A program made the position numbers and the translations under genes. Below, piece by piece: positions 1 to 5,374 of a DNA stretch of 7,040 bases. Source of the stretch: Clostridia bacterium (GTDB lineage Bacteria > Bacillota_A > Clostridia > TANB77 > CAG-508); assembly GCA_017621295.1 (NCBI GenBank), contig JAGATI010000086.1, positions 1-7,040 of the forward strand. The letters are read 5' to 3'. The notes under the pieces are model-generated. The model saw only the letters and a list, made by a program, of their open reading frames with translations. It was not told the DNA's origin and did not search any database. Each line of letters begins with the position of its first letter. Positions within the stretch are counted from its first letter, which is position 1.

Positions 1-78
1 AATAAAAAAATATAAAATAAGATAGTATATTTTAGAGAGTTTATGTGTATCTTTATAATCTTTTAATTGTGCCTCCAT
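1..78 (-). CDS. 5' end of a divergent gene, unknown product (partial)
   Basis: Only the first 26 codons are in the window; the frame stays open to the left edge. The ATG at 78-76 is preceded by an AGGAGG ribosome binding site (89-84, minus strand) with 5-nt spacing, which makes it a convincing start. The visible peptide begins MEAQLKDYKDTHKL and then turns hydrophobic (IYYLILYFFI), suggesting a short cytoplasmic N-terminus followed by a membrane segment. It is transcribed away from the flavodiiron gene and has its own promoter-like elements. I do not recognise the family, and the fragment is too short to assign one. Confidence 0.6.
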   Translation of the reverse strand, partial: MEAQLKDYKDTHKLSKIYYLILYFFI

Positions 79-103
79 AACATCCTCCTATAGATTAAAC
101 AAT

Positions 104-132
104 ATAATACCAAATAAATGTAAAAATGTAAA
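104..132 (-). promoter_or_regulatory. Candidate housekeeping promoter for the leftward partial gene
   Basis: On the minus strand a TTTACA -35 element (132-127) and a TATTAT -10 element (109-104) are separated by 17 bp, a good vegetative sigma factor match. They lie just upstream of the AGGAGG site of the partial gene. In such AT-rich DNA chance matches are common, so this is a reasoned guess. Confidence 0.4.
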
Positions 133-173
133 TAATTTGTAGAAATAAAATAAGACAACAAGAGTTTCCTTAT

Positions 174-202
174 TTGCAATTGGCATGAATTTATGGTAAA
201 AT
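174..202 (+). promoter_or_regulatory. Candidate promoter of the flavodiiron gene
   Basis: A TTGCAA -35 element (174-179, 4 of 6 consensus) and a TAAAAT -10 element (197-202, 5 of 6) are separated by 17 bp. Transcription would start near 209, giving a leader of about 50 nt before the GGAGGA site and ATG. No obvious operator is visible. The 91-250 stretch otherwise contains only this and the divergent promoter. Confidence 0.4.
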
Positions 203-259
203 TTTGGAAGGCATAAAATATTAAATATTATATTTTAAGTGTATAGAATGGAGGAATTT

Positions 260-1444
260 ATGAAAGATACAAATATTTCGGAAGATATAATTTATATAGG
301 TGTAGATGATAAAACAATAGAGTTATTTGAAAGCCAATATATTGTGCCAAATGGTATATCATATAATTCGTATTTAATAAAAGATGATAAAAATGTAGTT
401 TTAGATACTGTAGATAAAAGAGCGACAGAAGAATGGATACAAAATTTAGAAAGTCACTTAAATGGAGAAAAAGTAGATTATTTAATAGTATCACATATGG
501 AACCAGACCATGCATATAATATAGGTTTATTATGTGATAAATATCCAGACATGAAGGTGGTTGGAAATGACAAAACATTTAAGTTTATTAATCAATTTTT
601 TGATATAGAAGATTTAGATTCTAGAAAAGTTGTTGTAAAGGAAGGCGATATTTTAAGTTTTGGAAAACATAGTTTGCAATTCTTTATGGCACCGATGGTA
701 CATTGGCCAGAGGTAATGGTATCATATGAGATTAAAGAAAAAATATTATTTCCAGCTGATGGATTTGGTAAATTTGGAACACTAGATACAGATGAAGATT
801 GGACATGCGAAGCTCGTAGATACTATTTTAATATAGTTGGAAAATATGGAATGCAAGTACAAGCTTTGTTAAAAAAATTATCAGGATTAGAAGTGAAAAT
901 GATATGTCCTTTACATGGACCAATTCTAAAAGAAAATTTAGAATATTATATAAATAAATATGACATATGGAGTAGCTATAAACCAGAAGATAATGGTGTG
1001 TTTGTAGCATGCGCATCAATACATGGAAATACATTAGAAGCGGCAAAAGAAATGGTAAAAATATTAGAAGAAAAAGGTGCAAAAAAAGTGGCTTTTGCAG
1101 ATTTAACACGAGATGATTTTGCAGAAAGCATAGAAGATGCATTTAGATATGATAAATTAATTGTAGCAGCATCAAGCTATAATGCAGAAGTATTTCCTCC
1201 TATGGAACATTTCTTAAATCATTTAAAAAGCAAAAATTATCAAAAGAGAAAAATAGGAATAATAGAAAATGGAACTTGGGCTCCATCTGCTGCAAAAACA
1301 ATGAAGAGTATAATAGATGAAATGAAAGAGATAGACTTGTGCGACAATATAGTTACTATAAAATCAAGAATGAATGCAGAGAGTAAAAAAGAAATGGAAA
1401 AATTAGCAGATGAGATATTAAATAAAAATAGTTTAACAGGTTAA
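260..1444 (+). CDS. fprA: Flavodiiron protein (A-type flavoprotein, FprA family)
   Basis: A cytoplasmic enzyme that reduces O2 to water, or NO to N2O, protecting anaerobes; electrons usually arrive through rubredoxin or a flavoreductase. Two domains are visible in 394 residues, the normal length for a class A protein without fused rubredoxin. The metallo-beta-lactamase-like domain (about 1-240) has all the diiron ligand positions: the HMEPDH motif (H79, E81, D83), H148 in VHWPE, D167 in FPADGFG and H219 in CPLHGP. The flavodoxin-like domain (about 247-390) has the FMN phosphate loop ASIHGNT near residue 255 and the ENGTWAPSA loop. The ATG at 260 is chosen over the in-frame GTG at 239 and ATG at 248 because GGAGGA at 250-255 lies correctly before it. 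Sequence alone cannot decide between O2 and NO as substrate. No clear terminator follows, so read-through into the U32 gene is possible. Confidence 0.95.
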   Translation: MKDTNISEDIIYIGVDDKTIELFESQYIVPNGISYNSYLIKDDKNVVLDTVDKRATEEWIQNLESHLNGEKVDYLIVSHMEPDHAYNIGLLCDKYPDMKVVGNDKTFKFINQFFDIEDLDSRKVVVKEGDILSFGKHSLQFFMAPMVHWPEVMVSYEIKEKILFPADGFGKFGTLDTDEDWTCEARRYYFNIVGKYGMQVQALLKKLSGLEVKMICPLHGPILKENLEYYINKYDIWSSYKPEDNGVFVACASIHGNTLEAAKEMVKILEEKGAKKVAFADLTRDDFAESIEDAFRYDKLIVAASSYNAEVFPPMEHFLNHLKSKNYQKRKIGIIENGTWAPSAAKTMKSIIDEMKEIDLCDNIVTIKSRMNAESKKEMEKLADEILNKNSLTG

Positions 1445-1457
1445 TAAATTATTTTAT

Positions 1458-1555
1458 CAAATTTCATACCTTGAAGACAATAATTGTTAGTAAAGGTTTA
1501 ATAATATCTGAAATTTGGAAAATTATTCATTCTAATTTATACCTTTAGAGAAAGG
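1458..1555 (+). promoter_or_regulatory. Structured leader before the U32 gene, able to sequester its ribosome binding site
   Basis: The gap between fprA and the U32 gene holds nested inverted repeats. CAAATTTCA (1458-1466) pairs with TGAAATTTG (1509-1517); inside it ACCTT (1468-1472) can pair with AAGGT (1493-1497), and ACAAT with ATTGT (1477-1487). Downstream, CCTTT (1542-1546) can fold onto AAAGG (1551-1555), which is the ribosome binding site. ACCTTT (1541-1546) is also complementary to AAAGGT (1492-1497), so two exclusive folds are possible, one freeing the site and one masking it. I recognise no known riboswitch class, and the function is inferred only from pairing. Confidence 0.3.
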
Positions 1556-1568
1556 AATGGTTGTAATT

Positions 1569-2798
1569 ATGAAAAAACCAGAATTATTAGCACCTGCAGG
1601 CTCTTTTCAAAAAGCAAAAACAGCTTTTTTATATGGAGCTGATGCAGTATACGCAGGAACATCATCATTATCATTAAGAACTAGAGCAGAAATGACAGAT
1701 GAAGATTTGGCAAAAACAATAGAATATGCACATAAAATAGGGAAAAAAGTGTATACAGCAATAAATATTTATGCATGGGATGAAAATTACGAAGAAATAA
1801 AAAAACAATTAAAAATGTTAGAAAAATTAAATGTAGATGGAATAATTGTTGCAGATGGAGGAATAGTAGATTTAATTAAAGAAATCTCACCAAGTATTCC
1901 TATACATATTAGTACACAGGCAAATACTGTAAGTTCCCATTCTGCAAATTTCTGGTATAAAAATGGAGCTAAAAGGGTGATTTTAGGAAGAGAATTAAAT
2001 AAAAAACAAATAAAAGAAGTTATTAATAATACACCTATAGGATTAGAAACAGAAATATTTGTTCATGGGGCAATTTGCTTTGGATATTCTGGTAGATGTT
2101 TTTTAAGTGATTTTCTAGCAGGAAGAAGTGCAAACTTGGGAGATTGTGCACAAAGCTGTAGATGGGCATATAATTTATATGTAGAAGAAAAAAATAACCC
2201 TGGAAATTTAATGCCAGTAGATGATGATGACAAAGGAACATATATTTTTTCTTCAAAAGATATGTGCTTAATTAAAGAAATTCCAGAAATTATAGATATG
2301 GGAGTAGATAGCTTAAAAATAGAAGGTAGATTAAAAACAGAGTACTATTTAGCAGTTGTGATAAATACTTATAGAAAAGCTATTGATGATTATATTAAAA
2401 ATCCAAAAAGCTATGATTATACTAAATATTTAAATGAGTTAGAAAAAACAAAAACAAGAGGATTAACAACATTTTATTTTAATGATAGAAATAATAAAGA
2501 TTTTCAAGAATATGAAGGAAAACAATATAATGCAAATTATGAATTTGGTGGAAAAGTATTAGAATTTGACAAAGAAAAATCATTAATAGAGATAAAAAAT
2601 AGATTGCAAGTAGGAGACTATTTAGAAATTATTATTCCAAATGAAATAAATGCTATTGATTTTAGAATTAATGATTTATGGGATAGTGATACAGGAGAAA
2701 GAATAGAATATGTAAATCCAGGAAAACTTGGACAAACTGTTAGAATGAAGCTTCCAATAGATGTAGAACCAGGCTGGATTTTAAGAAGAAGAAAATAA
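1569..2798 (+). CDS. trhP: U32 family protein, probable tRNA 5-hydroxyuridine synthesis protein TrhP
   Basis: Annotated traditionally as peptidase U32, but the TrhP (YegQ/YrrO) branch makes 5-hydroxyuridine at tRNA position 34, using prephenate-derived chemistry and a bound iron-sulfur cluster. The 409-residue product opens with the family signature ELLAPAGSFQKAK followed by YGADAVYAG. It contains the conserved central block with CFGYSGRC and GDCAQSCRW. The four cysteines at 170, 177, 193 and 197 are the expected cluster ligands. A motif SLKIEGRLKT follows near residue 250, and a C-terminal beta domain (about 320-409) matches the U32 C-terminal extension. The start at 1569 is preferred over ATG 1557 because the only ribosome binding site (AAAGGA, 1551-1556) directly abuts 1557, leaving no spacing. 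Clostridia can carry several U32 paralogues, so the exact branch is less certain than the family. Confidence 0.85.
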   Translation: MKKPELLAPAGSFQKAKTAFLYGADAVYAGTSSLSLRTRAEMTDEDLAKTIEYAHKIGKKVYTAINIYAWDENYEEIKKQLKMLEKLNVDGIIVADGGIVDLIKEISPSIPIHISTQANTVSSHSANFWYKNGAKRVILGRELNKKQIKEVINNTPIGLETEIFVHGAICFGYSGRCFLSDFLAGRSANLGDCAQSCRWAYNLYVEEKNNPGNLMPVDDDDKGTYIFSSKDMCLIKEIPEIIDMGVDSLKIEGRLKTEYYLAVVINTYRKAIDDYIKNPKSYDYTKYLNELEKTKTRGLTTFYFNDRNNKDFQEYEGKQYNANYEFGGKVLEFDKEKSLIEIKNRLQVGDYLEIIIPNEINAIDFRINDLWDSDTGERIEYVNPGKLGQTVRMKLPIDVEPGWILRRRK

Positions 2799-2859
2799 AT
2801 TTTTATTTTGTATGTCAAGAAGTAAAGTGGTTAAATGAAAATTTGAAGAATAGTAATAA

Positions 2860-2942
2860 AGATTAATAAATATAAAAAGGATTGAAGTTTTTATAAAAAA
2901 ATGATACTTCAATCCTTTTTATATTTATTAATCTAGTTTTTT
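2860..2942. terminator. Bidirectional terminator with a 29-bp perfect inverted repeat
   Basis: Arms 2860-2888 and 2906-2934 are exact reverse complements over 29 bases, separated by a 17-nt AT-rich loop. A run of six T (2937-2942) follows on the plus strand, and a moderately T-rich stretch follows on the minus strand. It sits between the converging U32 and DUF368 genes, so it plausibly stops both transcripts. The stem is much longer than most intrinsic terminators. Confidence 0.8.
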
Positions 2943-2973
2943 ATAACAATGATGTAATATAAAAATCTCGTTT

Positions 2974-3780
2974 TTATTTTGATATTTTTTCTAAATTAAA
3001 AGAAATACCAAAACAAACTATAAACAAAACTATAGATATAATGCTAGATAATTCGAAACTAAATCCTGGATATAAGATTAATGTAGAGCTAATAACAAAA
3101 CCAATTATAGTAAAAAATGTTTGTGTATAATATTTTGAAAGAAGCCATTTTATTATTATTATCCAAAGAAGTCCACCTAATACTAAACCGATTCCCATAG
3201 GAAGAAGAACATCGAAATTTAGACAAGCTACAGCATTTAAATAATTCGAATAAACACCTAAACACATTAATATAACTGTACTGCTAACACCTGGAACTAC
3301 TATTCCTGTAGACATTATAAAACCACATAAAATAAGATAAGAAAAAGAAAAGGTATTTGTTATTGTATTTTGAAATTCAAAACCTTTTTCTAAATTTATC
3401 AAAAGTAAAGTAATCAAAAAAGAAGCTATAGTATATATCAAATAATGTAATTTAAAAGAATTATTTTTACAACTATTTTTAAATAAAATAGGTACACTTC
3501 CAAGTATTAATCCCATAAAAGCAAAATTTGTTTGTGAAGGATAAGCAGAAAATAAGTATTTTAATGCATTTCCAAAAAGTAATATACCAATAAAACCACC
3601 TATACAAATTGGAAGCAAGAATTTTAGAGAATTTTTAAAATCTTTAAAAATTCCAAGTATGCTATTTATTAGTTTTTCATAAAACCCAAAAATAACACAT
3701 AAAACACCACTACTAATTCCTGGCAAAATTGCACCAGCACCTAAAGCTATACCTTTTAAACAACTAATAAAAAATTTCAT
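2974..3780 (-). CDS. popT: DUF368 membrane protein, probable undecaprenyl-phosphate translocase PopT
   Basis: DUF368 (PopT) proteins are polytopic membrane proteins that recycle the lipid carrier undecaprenyl phosphate back across the cytoplasmic membrane for cell-wall synthesis. The 268-residue product is hydrophobic almost throughout, with roughly eight membrane segments. It shows the family's internal two-fold repeat: ILPGISSG at residues 18-25 and a matching VVPGVSST at 161-168, each preceded by a glycine-rich helix. FGFYEKLINSI (31-41) after the first motif is also typical. The start at 3780 has a ribosome binding site (AAGG, 3792-3789 on the minus strand) about 8 nt upstream. The gene is divergent from sigK and convergent with the U32 gene, so it is probably monocistronic. 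The family call is firm; the translocase role is transferred from characterised members. Confidence 0.9.
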   Translation of the reverse strand: MKFFISCLKGIALGAGAILPGISSGVLCVIFGFYEKLINSILGIFKDFKNSLKFLLPICIGGFIGILLFGNALKYLFSAYPSQTNFAFMGLILGSVPILFKNSCKNNSFKLHYLIYTIASFLITLLLINLEKGFEFQNTITNTFSFSYLILCGFIMSTGIVVPGVSSTVILMCLGVYSNYLNAVACLNFDVLLPMGIGLVLGGLLWIIIIKWLLSKYYTQTFFTIIGFVISSTLILYPGFSFELSSIISIVLFIVCFGISFNLEKISK

Positions 3781-3792
3781 ATAGTTTACCTT

Positions 3793-3830
3793 GTATAATA
3801 TAATAAAGTTTAAAATTTAATATATTATAC
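3793..3830. repeat. AT-rich inverted repeat in the popT leader
   Basis: GTATAATATA (3793-3802) and TATATTATAC (3821-3830) are exact reverse complements. The pairing extends inward with two mismatches to 18 bp per arm, leaving a loop of only 2 nt. It lies immediately upstream of the popT ribosome binding site, so in the transcript it could form a hairpin next to the site. It could equally be an operator or a by-product of AT richness. Confidence 0.45.
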
Positions 3831-3852
3831 TTACCTTTCTTCATATTATCAT
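3824..3852 (-). promoter_or_regulatory. popT: Weak candidate promoter for popT
   Basis: On the minus strand a perfect TATAAT (3829-3824) has an ATGATA hexamer (3852-3847, 4 of 6 consensus) 17 bp upstream. The -10 lies inside the inverted repeat at 3793-3830, so a repressor there could control it. It overlaps the divergent sigK promoter candidate. Confidence 0.3.
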
Positions 3853-3868
3853 GCACAATATGTACAAT
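3841..3868 (+). promoter_or_regulatory. sigK: Candidate sigma-E-type promoter of sigK
   Basis: TCATATT (3841-3847) resembles the sigma-E -35 element. After 13 bp it is followed by TGTACAAT (3861-3868), 6 of 8 to the sigma-E -10 consensus CATACAAT. In B. subtilis sigK is transcribed by sigma-E with SpoIIID and later by sigma-K itself, so this is the expected type. The resulting leader would be about 95 nt. The match is by eye in AT-rich DNA. Confidence 0.45.
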
Positions 3869-3969
3869 ATATATAATATGCAAAAATAAAAAATAAATTA
3901 ATAAGCCATGCACTTTTAAAAAATAAAAACATATATTTAATTGTATAGTAAAAAAGTGGAGGTACGTAT

Positions 3970-4326
3970 ATGTTTGTACTATCAATATCAGGTTTATTAA
4001 CATTTTTAAAAACTGCTATTTTTCTTGTAGGATATATTTCAAGTAATAGTTTGTTCCCAGAACCATTAGATGCTGAGGAAGAAAGAGTTTGTTTAGAAAG
4101 ATTTAAGTCAGGAGATGAAGAAGCTCGTAATATATTAATAGAAAGAAATTTAAGATTAGTTGCACATGTATGCAAAAAGTATAGTACATCAAATGTAGAT
4201 TTAGATGATTTGATATCAATAGGGACTATAGGACTAATTAAAGGAATTAATAGTTTTGATAATTCTAAAGGAGTAAAACTTGCTACATATGTGTCTAGAT
4301 GTATTGATAACGCTATGATAACATAG
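3970..4326 (+). CDS. sigK: Sporulation sigma factor SigK, N-terminal half (split by a skin-like element)
   Basis: SigK is the late mother-cell sigma factor that drives coat and cortex genes. This 118-residue frame matches its first half. A hydrophobic pro-sequence (1-21, ending FLVG before Y22) aligns residue for residue with B. subtilis pro-SigK. Then come NSLFPEPL (about 26-33), region 2.1 (ARNILIERNLRLVAH), region 2.2 (DLISIGTIGLIKG) and region 2.3 (LATYVSRCIDN). After RCIDN the family continues ENEILM-like, but here the frame reads AMIT and stops. The -35-binding region 4 and part of 2.4 are therefore absent, and the fragment alone cannot act as a sigma factor. The start has a strong GGAGG site (3958-3962) with 7-nt spacing. 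FPEPL and the pro-sequence favour SigK over SigE. The break lies in the region split by skin in B. subtilis (spoIVCB/spoIIIC). The other half is not in the window. Confidence 0.9.
   Translation: MFVLSISGLLTFLKTAIFLVGYISSNSLFPEPLDAEEERVCLERFKSGDEEARNILIERNLRLVAHVCKKYSTSNVDLDDLISIGTIGLIKGINSFDNSKGVKLATYVSRCIDNAMIT
4306..4326. other. Putative left attachment junction (attL) of the skin-like element
   Basis: Similarity to sigK can be followed through TGTATTGATAACG (4300-4312) and then ends. Directly at the break lie a direct repeat GATAAC (4306-4311 and 4317-4322) and a dyad CTATG-ATAA-CATAG (4313-4326). Such symmetry is compatible with a recombinase site, but the core cannot be defined without the right end of the element. 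The exact crossover is inferred to be at or just before 4312. Confidence 0.5.
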
Positions 4327-4817
4327 TGGCAACAAATGATAGAATTGATTTATTATTTAGTAAAATGAGAAAAAACATTGATTCTAATGTAGAAGTGGTA
4401 ATTCCTAAACCTATAATAGAAAAACCAGAGGGAGATGATATAGGAAAGCAAATTGCATATTATAGAAAAATACAAGGAAGAACTCAAAAAGAAATATGTA
4501 AAAAATTAGGTATTAATAGAAGTACAATGAATATGTATGAAACAAAACCTATAAAACTAGTAAATGTAAAAATATTAAAAATGATTTTCAAAGAGCTAAA
4601 TATTGAAAATGAAATAGTATTACCTGATTATGAAAAATTTATATTTAATAACCAAGCTAAAAAAATGCAAAAACTATTAAAAGAAAACAATTTAAATTCG
4701 TTTCAATTTGCGAAAATAGTTGGAGTAGATGATTGCAATGTTAGAAAATGGATGCTTGGCAAATCAGTAATGAGTAGAGCTAGTTTTAATAAAATAAAAG
4801 AAAAATTTAATGTATGA
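4326..4817 (+). CDS. Double helix-turn-helix (XRE-like) regulator at the left end of the element
   Basis: A 163-residue putative DNA-binding protein with two HTH units. The first (about 37-90) reads IGKQIAYYRKIQGRTQKEIC, then KKLGINRSTMNMYE, a clear Cro/C1 pattern. The second (about 116-163) has LLKENNLNSFQFAKIVGV, then CNVRKWMLGKSVMS, a weaker one. A 35-residue N-terminal tail precedes them. The first available start is GTG 4326, which overlaps the sigK-fragment stop as TAGTG; no ribosome binding site is visible, so translational coupling is likely. An internal ATG at 4365 also lacks a site. Because the 5' end lies on the recombination junction, the gene would have different upstream sequence, perhaps another start, in the excised circle. 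It could be a repressor of the element or an excision-control factor; neither is proven. Confidence 0.8.
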   Translation: MATNDRIDLLFSKMRKNIDSNVEVVIPKPIIEKPEGDDIGKQIAYYRKIQGRTQKEICKKLGINRSTMNMYETKPIKLVNVKILKMIFKELNIENEIVLPDYEKFIFNNQAKKMQKLLKENNLNSFQFAKIVGVDDCNVRKWMLGKSVMSRASFNKIKEKFNV

Positions 4818-4841
4818 AAAAAGACCGCAAGGTCTTTTTTT
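4817..4841 (+). terminator. Intrinsic terminator after the HTH gene
   Basis: AAAAAAGACC (4817-4826) and GGTCTTTTTT (4831-4840) form a perfect 10-bp stem closed by a GCAA tetraloop of the stable GNRA class, with T-run 4835-4841. It overlaps the last base of the HTH stop codon. The ribosome binding site of the next gene begins only 3 nt after the T-run, so no promoter fits between them. Confidence 0.9.
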
Positions 4842-4861
4842 AGTGGAAAGGAATTAGAAAA

Positions 4862-5290
4862 ATGAATAATGTAATTATAAAAAATATAATGAAAAAATAT
4901 GATGTAAACACAATAAAAATTTTAAATGAATTGTTTTCAGATTGTATAGTAGAAATGACAGTAAGAAATTGTATAAATAAAGATACACTAGTTCGCATTG
5001 AAAAAGTGTATCTTTCTTTATTTGAAAAAAAGAAATTATTAGATTTTTCAGATTTAAGTGTTAAAGAGAAAAACATAATATGTAGTATTATATCAAAAGG
5101 CATAGCTTCAATATATGTGGATGAAGAATATCTAGACGAGAATACTTATAAAGATAGATTATTTATTATTGAAGATATGATAAACCTTTTATGTGTTTTA
5201 AGCGGTTTTAATAAAAGTACAGTAAAGAGATTAGTAAATAGAGATGTAAAAATCTATTTTTATAAAGGGTGGAAATGGGATTTTATATAA
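4862..5290 (+). CDS. Unrecognised 142-residue protein of the skin-like element
   Basis: I do not recognise a family. The start is well supported by GGAAAGGA (4845-4852) with 9-nt spacing to the ATG. The product looks soluble and mostly alpha-helical, rich in Lys, Ile, Asp and Glu, with no signal peptide or membrane segment. Visible features are an N-terminal helical stretch (NNVIIKNIMKKYDVNTIKIL), three cysteines in the first two thirds, a patch LLDFSDLSVKEKN near residues 59-71, and an aromatic tail YFYKGWKWDF. The GFNKSTVKRLVNRDVK stretch (about 118-133) could be the recognition part of a small DNA-binding helix pair, but this is weak. It lies between the regulator and MetK on the same strand. 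An 11-bp inverted repeat lies inside the gene. Confidence 0.75.
   Translation: MNNVIIKNIMKKYDVNTIKILNELFSDCIVEMTVRNCINKDTLVRIEKVYLSLFEKKKLLDFSDLSVKEKNIICSIISKGIASIYVDEEYLDENTYKDRLFIIEDMINLLCVLSGFNKSTVKRLVNRDVKIYFYKGWKWDFI
4979..5015. repeat. 11-bp perfect inverted repeat inside the 142-residue gene
   Basis: AAAGATACACT (4979-4989) and AGTGTATCTTT (5005-5015) are exact reverse complements with a 15-nt spacer, followed by a T-rich stretch (about 5011-5024). It could form an mRNA hairpin or be a protein-binding dyad. The surrounding frame stays open, so it is not a gene boundary. Confidence 0.5.
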
Positions 5291-5310
5291 TAGGACAAGT
5301 ACATTATCAA

Positions 5311-5361
5311 ACCACAACTAAAAATGCCACAGAATCGATTGTGGTGAGAATTAAAAGGAGG
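5311..5361 (+). promoter_or_regulatory. metK: Hairpin and ribosome binding site in the metK leader
   Basis: ACCACAA (5311-5317) and TTGTGGT (5339-5345) form a 7-bp stem with a 21-nt loop. AAAGGAGG follows at 5354-5361, with a long 13-nt gap to the ATG at 5375. There is no T-run, so this is not a terminator. The 84-nt gap is too short, and lacks the conserved cores, for a known SAM riboswitch. No convincing promoter is visible. Confidence 0.4.
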
Positions 5362-5374
5362 AATTTTAGAATTT

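Noticed and set aside
239..259. Upstream GTG (239) and ATG (248) starts for the flavodiiron gene
   Set aside because: The GGAGGA site lies inside these extra codons and is correctly spaced for the ATG at 260.
1557..1568. ATG 1557 as start of the U32 gene
   Set aside because: The ribosome binding site directly touches it with no spacing; ATG 1569 restores spacing and the family N-terminus.
3970..4326. SigE instead of SigK
   Set aside because: The hydrophobic N-terminus ending FLVGY and the NSLFPEPL segment align with SigK, not with the longer, basic pro-region of SigE.
5291..5374. SAM riboswitch upstream of metK
   Set aside because: The gap is only 84 nt and shows one 7-bp hairpin with no T-run and none of the conserved cores of known SAM-binding RNAs.
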